From NCBI GenBank assembly GCA_958496175.1, contig OY292278.1, positions 31,868,001 to 31,932,000 on the forward strand: DNA of 64,000 nucleotides, given 5' to 3'. Under the pieces are notes generated by a model. The model searched no databases. It was not told the origin of the DNA and saw only the letters and a program-made list of their open reading frames with translations. Position 1 is the stretch's first letter; the number at the start of each line of letters is the position of its first letter. Of the stretch, positions 47,012-59,800 are shown one piece after another. The position numbers were made by a program, and so were the translations under genes. Source of the DNA: Sisyra terminalis (lineage: Eukaryota > Arthropoda > Insecta > Neuroptera > Sisyridae).

Positions 47012-48330
47012 GCGTAGGTCAAGTCATAATAACTTTCTTTTTTAACTAGGAATTTATGCTGCTCTTATTAAATAACAAATTTATATTATTTTATTATTTT
47101 TTTGCACTATTTCCTTTAAAATTTTGCTATCTTCCAGGCAACTTCCTAGTTCCACCTTTACAAAATTCAACTAGTTTCAACTGAAAAATGATTTGGTAGG
47201 CTGCAAAAATTGTTCTTCAGATCTAAAAAATATTTTTATTCAAAAAGTTTTGAAATTAACCGAAAGGATGATAGACGATAGTCTGTTGGGGAAAGGTTCG
47301 GAGAGTATGGTGGATGGGACTAAAATAGGTCAATGTTTCTTATCCTTCTTAGTGAGTCGCATCCCTTTGAATCTAAAAGTAGGTCTCCACATCCATTAAA
47401 AATGTGTTTGGTTTTTTAGTTAAGAAGAATACATTTTTGCGAAATTTATTATTAAATTATGTTTTAGGGACTTAAAATTTTAATATTATATTGTTAGTTA
47501 ATTTATATTGTTAGGGACTTCTCTTGCATCCCTAGAAATACTTTCCCGCACTCCCAGGAATGTGGGTATTCCAGCTTAAGAAATAATGAAATACACCATC
47601 CAAGCTGTAGATTTTTCTTTTTTTAGAGCCACCCTTGCTATATATGATCGCGTAAAAGAAAACATTTTTGTCATCAACGAGCACAAGACGCTTTTTGAAG
47701 AAATTTGTTTTGAAGACTTGACAAAATACTAACCGAACTCTAATCTATATTGAAAGTTAGACCTCTTTTATTACAGCGAATCATAGTGATGACATACGAT
47801 TAATACAACCACCGCTTATCAATACATCAATCATAAGGCTTGAGAACATATAAACAGACATTAAAATAATGGGTAATTTACGATAAAAATATGTTGTTAT
47901 TTCCAAACTTTAAAAAAGTTCATCAAATATGCGACACCTAAGGAATGAAAAATAAGAACCCCTATCGCCCGTATTCAAAAAGAGCCCACCTACATTTTCA
48001 TGGAGTTTAAAAATTTATAAGTATTGCCACTGCTGCTTGTTGCAATTTACTTAACTATGGTTCTTCAACTATGATTCACTTGCATATCTGAAATAATTCA
48101 GCAACCCACAAAATAGTTCTAAGTATATATAGTACTAATGCATATATTACTAAGCCAATATAAATGTATTCTTTGTCAGCAATTGTTCATTTCTCTGACG
48201 TCATTCTTTTTTCTTTTACTAAGATATATAATGAATTTTTTAAAAGAAAATATTTAACTTATCAGTTTTCTAACGATTTTTTTACAGATATTACAGCATT
48301 TAAAGCTAAAGAATTTAGTCAATTAGCCTA
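47012..48330. other. Intergenic, no supported feature
   Basis: A 68-codon + ORF at 47193-47399 has varied composition (ERMIDDSLLGKGSESMVDGT) but no recognised family and no signals. Confidence 0.35.
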
Positions 48331-48845
48331 CAATCCCTGGTCAAATTAATAGACACACTTAAAATTTTTTCGAATTTCTTCGAATTTTTTCGGTATTCAA
48401 CTAAATTAAATTTGATACTATTTCCTTTTTACATTATTAAAAGTAGTAAAGAGTTTTAGGAAATATAAATTCTAAATAAGAGTATAGTCTTGATTATGAC
48501 CCCAATTACCCTACTCTAGCGTAAAAGCCCTGATTTGAATCGCATTGAAAATATGTAGGAATTGATAGGTAGACAAGTGATTAAATAAATGATCATATCA
48601 GAAAAATAGACAATAGAAAAGCATATTCATAAATAGAATTGCCATCCACAAATGCAGTGGACATAATAATTGTCCTACATATACAACACGCTGTGAATGA
48701 TTGAAGCTTTGATAGCTTGATTGAAGCTTTCAATGAAATATTAAACAATTAAGTTCGCCATAATTAACAAGATATTTGAAATGATAGTAAAAGTTATTTT
48801 TCAGTAAATATGATTTTTTTTTTGTCACATTAATTGGTAATAAGT
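48331..48845 (+). mobile_element. mariner/Tc1 remnant with transposase piece
   Basis: The left end CCCTGGTCAAATTAATAGAC is loosely matched by the reverse complement of the right end (ACCAATTAATGTGAC). At 48527-48585 the frame reads SPDLNRIENM, a stop in place of the usual Trp, then ELIGRQVIK, the region around the third catalytic acidic residue of Tc1/mariner transposases. Further stops follow. Internally deleted and inactive. Confidence 0.7.
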
Positions 48846-49737
48846 GTAATAAATTAAATTTTTATAGAAAAGTTAAATCCAATTAAAAATGTAAATCCAA
48901 AATAAAATATCTATTACTTCATATTTTGAACAAAATCTATGCTGCGTCTAGTAATATGGCCAGGGAATGTAATAGTAATTTGTACAACATAAGAATATGT
49001 AGGCAACCAGCAATAGATATATGTCTTGAAGTTGCCTATAATAATGAATAATAAATTGCATCCAAGAAAAACATGATTTTTTTTTGTTTATATGGTATAG
49101 TTCAATATTTATGTAACAGTAACAATTACTTAATTAGTTTAAATGAATGATTTTATCTTTTGCTTTACTCATAGCATGACACAAAATATTGTTTAAAATT
49201 TGGATATTTTAATTGGAAAAATATACCTGGCGAATTTTAATTAAGAACATTTTCTTTTTCATCCAATTTTCCACTTTCCATTAGTATTTCATACAATAGG
49301 TATACGTAACCAATTTTTTGGTTACTTATACTCATACATTCATACATCACCTGCTTAACGACTTTTAAATTAGTTTATCTAATTAAATAATTGGCCTCTT
49401 TTCTTTTCCAGTTTCATGATTGAAAATAATAGAAACACATTAGAACAGAACACTATCTACAATATGCACATGAAACAATTATTTTTTTTCATACATATTG
49501 CAAAATTAGAGAAAGCGGAACCAAGAAGACGCATTAAATGAAAAAAAATAAATAAAAAACGACTGAAATCTATCGCACATATAATGAGAAAAGAAAAAAA
49601 TAAATAATTTCTTGGAAAACAATGAGATTGCTAAATCTGTTTACCTATGTACATGGGGTGTTAATTGACAGGTTGTTGAGAAAATTAACCGAAATTCATA
49701 AATATATTTATTGAATTTTTAAGTAAGCCATTCACGC
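48846..49737. other. Intergenic, no supported feature
   Basis: AT-rich; nothing recognised. Confidence 0.35.
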
Positions 49738-50017
49738 TCCGACTAGCAGTCCAATTTGTGGTCCGACTTTCGAAGTTGGATCTAAAGTCGGACCGTGAAT
49801 GGTGTTGTTGGAAGTTGAATGTCTATCGGATCATTTAGGCGGTCCAACTAGAAGATCCAACTAGTAGTCCGGCTAGTTGGATCTTCTAGTTGTTCCTCTC
49901 AATGATCCAATTAGTCCGACTAGACATCCAACTTTCAACAACACCAATCCGGTCCAACTTTAGATCCAACTTCGAAAGTCGGACCACTAGTTGGACTGCA
50001 AGTCGAAGCGTGAATGG
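49738..50017. mobile_element. Near-complete foldback element, 280 bp
   Basis: The whole element is a palindrome: CCATTCACGCTCCGACTAGC at the left, and the reverse complement of CCATTCACGCTTCGACTTGC at the right, with internal words GTCCGACTTTCGAAGTTGGA and CAACTAGAAGATCCAACTAG repeated in opposite orientation. Within each arm, GTCCAACT/AGTTGGAC-type words also repeat, so several alternative hairpins are possible. Less AT-rich than its surroundings. No ORF. Confidence 0.8.
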
Positions 50018-50802
50018 TCTGATTTAGCTTCAGATCTTCTATTTTTTTATTAAAATAATAAACCGTTAAGTAATACAATGATTAATTAAGTATTTTTTTT
50101 TTTTTGAAAATAATAAAATAATCTATCTTTATAATATGAAGTATTCTAGAAAAATCATTTAAATGCATGGTTGAAATCAGTTGCAAATATCTCAGGGGTA
50201 GGCCTTGAATTATAAAACAAAGTTTGTTTTAGTGCAGATTTTGTTTTGATGACTCTTTTGTTTTACTATTTTGCATGCTCATTTGTTTTTTTTATAAAAA
50301 CAATCGCTAGTGGGAGGCTATTTATCAAATAGTAATCTTAGTCTCACTTTAATGGCTCAAAAACTAGTAAATATTTTTTCCCAAAATTTCCGGCTCTTTT
50401 TCTCTGTATGACTCAACCTTATGTGCCAAATCTTGTATATATTTTCATTTGAGTTTGAATCATTAGGCTGTTTGGAATATATATATTAGAATATAAAATA
50501 ATTGATTCATGCCGTTCTGGTGAAATTTTCATGGTCAAGTAACATTGTAACCAGCTGTGATGGAAAAAAGTGAATTCAAACAATTTCGAATGAAAACAGT
50601 AAAGTGGTTGTAATCGACAGTCACAAAACGGTCGCAGTCGGCTTTGGATTGGAGTCAGTGGATCAAGTTGCCGGTGTCAATTGATCAGTCAATTGTTTTC
50701 AAACGAACAAAAGACAATCAGTGATTTTCTCGTTTCGATTTTGTTTTATTTAGAGTTTTGTTTTGTGATTCATTTGTTTTCTTCAAAAAAAAAACCGGTA
50801 AA
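50018..50802 (+). promoter_or_regulatory. Upstream region and probable 5' UTR of gene B
   Basis: From about 50560 the sequence becomes less AT-rich, as expected for a 5' leader. Initiator-like TCAGTG near 50656 and TCAGTC near 50685 are candidates. No TATA box stands at the right distance, so the start site is uncertain. Confidence 0.35.
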
Positions 50803-50899
50803 ATGCCGCAAGAAAATGCTACGGATTTAGTATCGAAAAAAATGATGACAACTGAGGACATTCAAAAGGCAATCAAGGAATTACGAACAGCCATTCAAG
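50803..50899 (+). CDS. CRAL-TRIO gene B exon 1
   Basis: First ATG in its frame (context TAAAATG), ends phase 1 at donor GTAAAT. Encodes MPQENATDLVSKKMMTTEDI and on to RTAIQ. Joined to exon 2 it gives ELRTAIQEDKHLMVRDDDSF, a normal CRAL-TRIO N-terminus, which supports the very long intron. Confidence 0.82.
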
Positions 50900-53800
50900 G
50901 TAAATATATATGTACTTATTTGAGAAGGTCGATCTTTTATTGCAAATATCAAGGAGGATAATCTTGTTGGATGGAAAATTTAATGGACCGTTTCTGAGAA
51001 GAAGAAAAAACAATACATTTTGATTAATTTTTCAATTAATTATTCCGAAAAATTCCATTTGAACTTATCTGTAAGGAACAAATTTTTAAAAATTTCCCTT
51101 TTTTTAAATTGATAACGCATTTTTCAAATTGGTTTTTGTTAAAACCTTGGCCGTATTTTTTCAAATTAATATCGGTTTTTCATTCCTTTTCCAGTACAAA
51201 TAACAATTAAATAGTAGCCATAATGATAGTTTTTAATAGAAAATTGCAACAATGATTACAGTTTTATTAATAATTTTATTAAATACATTCTCGTATAAGA
51301 ATGAAATTAAGTAGCAATTATTGGTCGTAATTTCTGCAGGAATATAATTAAAAATTGCGGTCTTTACTTTTGCGATCATTGCTAAAAATACATAGTAGTT
51401 TGGAAAAGGTATACTTAAATTATTTAGGTGAATTAAATCTTTTATTTAATACCTAGAGAACCAGTTTAAAAGTTTAGACTTTAATATCATTTTTTTTAAA
51501 TTGTAAATACCAATTCAAAATGGAAAGGGAAGTTATTTTTTGAATTATTTTTTTCTAAAGAATCTTTTACTGGTGCAATATTTAATATATTGCATGTAGA
51601 GTAATGTACTTAAAATAAATTTTATGAATTAAAAATATTCGGATAAAAAATCGAATTCCTGTATATATTAGCGGTGTCTAATATACTAGGTAGAGTTTAA
51701 ACTCTTAATATTGTCATAAAGAGATAGCAGATGGCTCTTTCTAATTTACTTTAGGAATAATTTAAGGTTTTTGAAACTTTGTTTTGGTACTACTATTTTT
51801 TGTCTGTCCAATGACGCATAAAACAAGAAACCTGTTTTCATTTTTTTTTAATTATTTAAAGTTTTTATGATTACTAACCATCGTTTTATAACTACCAAGG
51901 TCTTTAACTTCTTTAGCAAGGTCTAACAAGGTAACTTCTTTAAGGTCTGTAGGAATTGGTTTTGGTTGATCGCAAACAGTAGAGAATTAATAATTAACGA
52001 CAACGGATTTTTTAGCTTTTAATAATAATGTCATTACAAAAAATCTATATATACTACTGTTTTTTATACAATTGTTTTCCACACACTCTTGTTCTTAAAT
52101 TATAGTAACTAGGCACACATTCATTCTCTCTCTCACTTACTCTTTCATACTAGATCTTCATTTACACCAAATCCTCGATACTACACTCGGCCATCCTGTT
52201 TAACATCTGCCCTCAGATGTTCGTAGCTTTCTAAATCGGTTTCTGAGTCGCTGACATACGATATATGAGTGTACCTTTAATCCTGGGTCAAACTGGGTGC
52301 GCTTCACAGCTCCTAAGCCATCCTCTTTATACTGAATGGCCTTTTTCCTTTTCTTATTGTAGTTACGTAAATTTTCTTCTTGTACCTTAGAAATTTTTTC
52401 CTTGGCGTCTCGTCTTAACTCATCTCGTTGTTCTTCATACATTTGAATCCATTCCTCTTCAATAAGCTCACGTATTTCAGGATCCTCTTTTAATCGCATA
52501 TTTGTTCCAACTAACAATTGAAACGGTGTCTTGCCGGTGCTACGATGAGGTGTCGCATTTAAATATCTCTGAACCGTGTTTAAATGTTTATACCACTCTT
52601 GAGGCTTTGGAGCCGAAAGCTTTGTCAATAAAGGTATAATTGTTCTGTTCACTCTTTCAACCTGGCCGTTGCCTCTTGGAACACCAGTCGTGATTTTAAT
52701 ATGTTGGATGCCTTCTTCCTTGCAATACTCAGCAAATGCATTTGAAGAAAATGCAGTTCCTCGGTCGCTGATAATTCTTCTTGGATTTCCAAATATTGAT
52801 GATTTCTTTATCAATCGATCCAACACTCCTGCAGTGTCGGTCGAACGAGTTGCATACAACCACACAAATTTAGAAAACGCATTCACAACTACTAATATAT
52901 GACAATAAAACTTTTTAGTTGATGGTATTGGGCTCAAATAATCGATATGGTAAGTATCCAACGGGATATTCCTCTTATCAGTTACGTTTAACATACCTTC
53001 TTGTATACCATGCTTCCTTTCAGCTAAAATACAGTCAACAGAATTTCTTACAACTTTTCCCACTCTATCACACATACCTTTAAACCAAAAATCCTTTCTT
53101 TTTAATGCTTTAGCCTTAACAATACCAAAGTGACCACGTTCATGGACACGTCTAACTAACTGAGTTTGCATGTCTTCTGGTACGACAAGCAAAGGTTCAT
53201 CGTCAATAATTTTATATAATAAACTATTTCTAATTTCATAATCATTAATATTGTCATCAGGCACTGACTTACATAATTGTTTAAGATAATCGTCCTTAAG
53301 AATTGATTTCATTTTGAAGCCTACTTCACGCGCTTTTTTCGTTTCATAGTTCGTAACGACTGACTTAACTTCTTTACGATAATGCGCATCTTTAATGTGT
53401 GATAAATCTAAATTCACCTTGTCATTCCTTTCGATGGTATTAATTTGAAAAATATCTGGGAGATCTAAGTTTACCGAATAATTTGCAATTTCTGAAATTT
53501 TGATTTTGCCTGCATTAATATTCAAATTAACGTGATTAAGAAAATCAGTACCCATAAGAATTGCTTGTTTTAAAATTGTACTGGAGACAACATGAAACTT
53601 AATCTTAAAATTTACATTATCTATCCTAACATCTGTTTCAAATTCGCCTAACGTTTCATTTGCAATTGATCCAATACCATCAAACTTTACAATATTTTTA
53701 CTTAGCTTAGGTGAACCTATCTTAACATATTCGTCCGTACGCATTAGTGTTAAATCACTGCCTGTGTCGATCAACGCCGTGAGCCGAACATTGTTAATTT

Positions 53801-56800
53801 CCACTTCCTTAAGGTGCTTCCTTCTGCTTGAACGGGAGATGATGTTTGTCTCCTTGACTCGCCTGATCTTTAAGGATTCATCGTAACATTTCGCTGCAAT
53901 GTGACCATATCCATTGCACTTGAAGCACTTTTTACCTTTATCTTTCGTTGGGCACTCATCGCTTATATGATTCTTTGACCCACAACTAAAACAACGCTTT
54001 ACTATCACTTCACTTGCAGTTCTTTTATTTTTATCACTCATATTTTTTGTATTTTCTTCTTTAAGTTCAAAATTTTTACTTTTGTATTTGCCTTCACTTC
54101 GTTTCATTCTTTCATATTGCGTCATTTTGTCTTTAAGCTGACGAATATTTCGTGCACCATACAAGATTGCCTTATTAGTCGAATCATCTGGAATCCCATC
54201 AATAATATACTGGATTACCGACTGAATGTCGACATTTGCTTGACTGGCAAGATCCAGCATTTTATAAATGTACACTTGGTACGTTTCATCTTGTTTCTTC
54301 TTCCGTTGGGATAATTGTCGGTGTACTTGATATCCATCCACTGATTCCGCAAATTCTTCTTTTAACGCTTTTTTCAACTTTGACCATGTTTTGGTACATT
54401 TTTCGTATCTAACAAATAACTTCGCTGAGCCCTCGAGTAAACGCTTAGCGTAAACCACTTTTTGAATGTCTGCCCATTCGCACACTTCTGCCATTTCCTC
54501 GAAATCACTCAACCATCTTTTTACATTTTTGTGATTGTCACCACTAAATTTTTCCATCGATTCTTCAACATCTTTGAACGTAAGCACGGGTTTTTCGTGA
54601 CCTCTGGTTCGTCGTTGCCGTCTTTTTACTTCATTAACATCATCGTCACTACTTTCCGCACTGTTATCGTCGTAATCTTCATCGTTGTCATCGTTATTTC
54701 CATCGATGTCATCGTCATCTTCATCTTCACCATCTTCGTCCAAATGAGCCGTTGGTGGTACATTTGAATTTTCTCCGTTATCATTGATGTGTCGAAGATT
54801 CAAAGCAGTACGAAGCCGCCGCCTTAACACTGATTTTTTTCCTCCGATAGGAAGTTCTAGTTCATTCAGCCTTCGTCTTAGTTCTTCTACATTAAACGCA
54901 TTAATGTCAATCGCTTGATCTGCCATGATTTTCCAAAATATTTTTCTTCGCTCTGCAGCAGTTCAATCAGCTTCACGTCGTTAGTTTATTCGTAAAACCG
55001 CTCAAAGCGCTTTCAACTGATTTGGAAACTCACCAGCACCACTTGCGATAGCGCTAATTATGCGGTCAATGTCGAATTTTTGAGACCACGTTTCATTAAA
55101 TCCTACGAATTGCGATTAACCGATGCTCCATATCCAATCCCGGTTGAGTCCCCATAAATATGTAGGAATTGGTTTTGGTTGATCGCAAACAGTAGAGAAT
55201 TAATAATTAACGACAACGGATTTTTTAGCTTTTAATAATAATGTCATTACAAAAAATCTATATATACTACTGTTTTTTATACAATTGTTTTCCACACACT
55301 CTTGTTCTTAAATTATAGTAACTAGGCACACATTCATTCTCTCTCTCACTTACTCTTTCATACTAGATCTTCATTTACACCAAATCCTCGATACTACAGG
55401 TCTTTAATAAGAACTCTAGGGTCAATGGAAATCCGTAAATCGAACCAAACTTTTTGTAAATTGATCGCCCTACTAACTTTAAATGTGTTTCATCATTTTG
55501 ATAAGATTCCTTCTGCAAAAAAATAAACTTCAATCACAACATTACCCGATTATGTTATGAAATAAAAACTGAAATACCTACTAGTGGCCGAGTGGTCAAG
55601 ATGACTTCTCCAAAACTGGTAGGTGTTAGGCTCGAATTTTCTATCGAACAAATTTTCAATATTTCTCAATTTATGGAATTTTATTAACCCTTAAGTTGCT
55701 TAAAACTTTGAAAGTTATAAAGCAACGGTAGATAACAATTTTAAAAAAAAGAAGGAGTTGTTATGAATTCGAGGAGAGTCGAGGATCTTTGATAGATTAG
55801 TTCATACAAATCTTTATTTAGCTCGACGTTTCACAGTTTATTCCTATTTTTTCATATTAATAATAATAATAATATTAACTACTTGGTCACCTGAAGAAGC
55901 AGGAGTAAACTGCGAAACTATCCACTAAATAAAAATTGATATTAACTAACTAATTCAAGATCGCCGAAATTCTACGGGTTTATAATAATGTACATTTCTT
56001 GGTATCGACATGAATAAATATATAAAAACTCAAATTTTTCATTACGTTACTTTCCTATGTTTTACATCAACTATAAGTTTAATAAATTTATATATACAGA
56101 AAGACTCCGCTTAACGTGAGCGGTACATTTCAATAAGCTTGAGCGCTAAATGAAACAGCGTTAAACGAGGCAGATTCCGAACAGATGAATACCTGAAAAA
56201 AGCAATGAAAGACGTTTTCTGTTTTCAACGTTGTGCATAGTAAAAAATGATCTAAATTTGTTATCCATATTGGTGCGGTAATTTTGAATTGTAATGATAT
56301 ATTACTTGATACCATAACTGGATTGTACATTGCAGAACTGTAGGTTGTACAATGTTAAACGGGGACTTACTGCATAAAAAAAATACATCAATCTAAAGGT
56401 TTTAACGATTTCTTGTTTTATTAATGAGCTTCGAACTAAAAAATTTTTCAATAAATCACACCTTTTGTGTTTCAACACCAACATAAATTACACTGGTATG
56501 CTGTTTGTAAGAAGAGTTGCTGCCTACCTATGAAGATCAAAAGAAGTAAAAAAAGTTTTCTTTATTAATTTTAATATAAACTGAAAAGTGCGATGCACAA
56601 CCACTAAAGATTAATATTGAGAGCTTACATTTTATTTTATTAGGAGTCTTTCCTAGATGAAAATAAAACTTTTGGATCCATAAAACAATGGAAAAATGAT
56701 TATTTTTGATGTCTTTTAAAAGAAAAATACTTTAATTTACTAAGCATTTACTTTAGTTTAGTAACATACTCTCTTAACTGCTTAGTTATTTATCCTAACT

Positions 56801-59800
56801 TTTATTTATCTTATTTCTTCATCTTCTTAATCCGAACATCGAAGTTCCAAATTTCTCAGGACCTCCTGAATAATTCTTCACTTATCTTCCTCCTCTTATT
56901 ACCTCCTCATCTCTTCTTATCTTATTTATCCTAGTTAACTGTACATCATAGAATTTTTTAGACTCTTTGCTAGGAGGGCATAGGGTACCTTTTACAAAGA
57001 AAAACCTTATTTTTTTCGAGGGAAAAAAATTAGTCTGTATGATATAAATATTAAATCAAAACTAAATCAACTAGTTATTATTATGCGAAATATAGATGCA
57101 CCTCGACTATGTAAAGGAACGAGACTTCGAATCACAGAATTGAAGTAGAATATACTTGATGACCCTATATTAATAGGTGTACGAAAAGAAGAAAGTGCTA
57201 TGGTTCTTTGAACCCAAATAATTCCCACTGACCTATAATTTAATTTCAAAAAACTTTAGCTTCCAATCTAGCTTAGTTTTGCTGCTACCATTAACAAAAC
57301 ACAAGAGTAAACATTATAGGTAGCAGAGGTACATTTAGAAATTTATACTTTTTTCTTGGCCAACTATACGTAACCCATTCGCGTGTGTGCAATGCCGGGA
57401 ATCTGCATTTATTTACGTCGATTGGAAGAACATATAATGAAGTGTTCACTATTCTAGAATAATACTAATATTTGTACTCTTTTGTAGATAAATTTATTAT
57501 CTTTACGTTTTGTTAATACCTTAAACTTTTTAAAATCTTAGTAATTAAAATTATTTATTTTTTCTTAGTGAGATATCTTAATGAAGCAGGTTTTTCATAT
57601 TTAAACTAAATTGAATTTTAGATCTCTGAAATGCTAATGATTCTGGTCAGGCAATAAAAGACCATTCATAAAATTATTTTATTGCTTTTCAATGATCTTT
57701 GGCGCTAATTTAAGGACATTAACGTAAACGAAAGTTAGGGTAAAAGTTTTAACTAAATAATTGAAATTCAAACAGATTGTACCATATCATCATGCAGACG
57801 AAATTTGGGGCACCGGCTAGTTAATCATATAAAAATATAACAATTATGGAGACAACCACCCTAAATTTGTAATGATATATGTGGATATAACTCTTATTTT
57901 ATTAGTAAGAATATTTTTCACGCTGTAAGATAATTTTTATTACCTTTCTTTTACATTGAAGCAATTTTATGAAAATCCTGACAAAATATTTTCGAATAAG
58001 CCAAATAGAAACTTAAGGTTGTAATCTATTGCCTTACAATATCCAATATTTTATAATTTCTTAAGGCAAAACTCTCAATTAAAAAAAAAATACGAATAAA
58101 AAAATTGTCTTATTTTGGTGTCATGGTAGTTCTAAAGTCTACACTTACCTATGCAATCATCTAATGATCCATATTATGTTTAAAGCTATATAAAAGACTA
58201 TATAAATTATCCTTTTATTTTATCTACACATAAAATCAAACAATAATCCATTTCGTACCTATGGGTTTCATTTAAAATGGGGTCATTAAGAAATAAAAAA
58301 TCAATATTACAAAAAAAAATATAGCATTGAAAACTTCTTCATTAACATTTTGTGGTTTGATAAAAAATTGTACTTTTTACACCTGAAGTTTGAATATTTA
58401 TTATAGTTTCCTTGAACACTCAAGGAAATCATTAATTTTCGTTGAATTTCAAGTAATCGATAGCGATGATAGTAACTTATATATTTTTTTGCTATAACAA
58501 AATTTGTAACTATGTTTCTTGTCTGCTTCACTGAAGACGCAACTTCATAGTTTAATGTTAAAGGTTACATAAGTACTATACAAAAGTATTGAAATTTAAA
58601 TACTTATGTTGGTACAAAAAAATTTGATCATTTCTATGCCAATCAATTCCATTAGAAAACATATTTATCAGACTTTTGATCAGTTATCGACTCACACGTA
58701 CTAACAACACTAGATTAAATAATCCGAATTAATAAATCAATTTATACTATTTTTTCTTTCAAGATGAATTATTCAAGAATATAATGGTCGCATGTTTATG
58801 CATTAAATTTATAACGGAATTCCAAGTCAAGCTTTTTAAGAACTTAAAGAAAAATAAATAGTTTGATTCAGAAGTTTTGCATTAAGCTTTATTTTTTTAA
58901 TAGGTACTATTTAGTTAAATGATTTTAGTGAATTTATTCAACGTTAATTTTTTACTTATATTGTGTATCTATTTCAATAAGAAAGAAAGGAAAAATGCTA
59001 CCAATTTGATTTTAATATTAAGTCGCATAGATCGGAGAAAAAATAAAAGTAATACGTTGATATTTATATTTAAATGTCTTTAATGAAACAATGGAATCAG
59101 CCTATTGTAAATTCATAAAGTGTATGTGTTTAATCAATTTGTTTAACAAAATATTTATGATCAATTTTATTACATTTTTCAAGGCAATTATAAATTGTTT
59201 AAATATTGAATCACTGTTCAAGTATGATGAGAAGAAATAATCGATATTCTAAATAAGAATTAACACTTTTGCACAAAAATTAACAACAAAAAAAATCTAA
59301 AAATTTGGATCTAAGAAAAATTTCTAGTTCAGTATTGTTGAGTTTCAACCATAAAAACCATATATAGAAGCATTCCTCATGTCCCATAAGTCTAACGCTT
59401 GTTTTTCCTCGTTCGTTGGTTCTGCACCGTTTCTAGGTTCCCTACTAGGACACTCCCCCTTTTTAACGGGATGCTAATAGGTCTCAACGAGACAATCACC
59501 CAAAGGGCCGATATTTTTACTCATGGGTAGATAAATCACATTTTTAAGATAGCTACTTAAGGCCAGTATTTTTATATTCAGATACGTTATATTTAGATGC
59601 ATAACGTGCAAAATAACTTTGTTATTATCTTAAAAATAGCTTTAGATTAGTTTTTAAGTTGCTTTTTATTAAGGGTAACTAGATACCCATAGTAACTTCA
59701 GATACAAAAATGGAACTTATCTAGTATCTAGATCAGTGGTTCTCAACCTTTAAGAAGTCACGGTGCACTTTTGATAATGGGAAAAAGTGGCGGTGCACCA

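Larger units (their letters stand above)
51948..55398 (-). mobile_element. Ty3/Gypsy-like LTR retrotransposon lacking reverse transcriptase
   Basis: Complete 3451-bp element: LTRs at 51948-52185 and 55161-55398, GGTC duplicated at 51944-51947 and 55399-55402, one ORF on the minus strand and a primer-binding site candidate next to the 5' LTR (right side). Autonomous relatives are usually 5-7 kb, and the missing part corresponds to reverse transcriptase plus RNase H. The LTRs read as identical, so insertion is recent. With no polymerase of its own it must have been copied by another element's reverse transcriptase. Confidence 0.92.

Noticed and set aside
52200..54926. Domesticated Gag/integrase host gene
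   Set aside because: Apparently identical LTRs, a 4-bp target duplication and a PBS candidate show a recent transposon insertion, not a domesticated gene.
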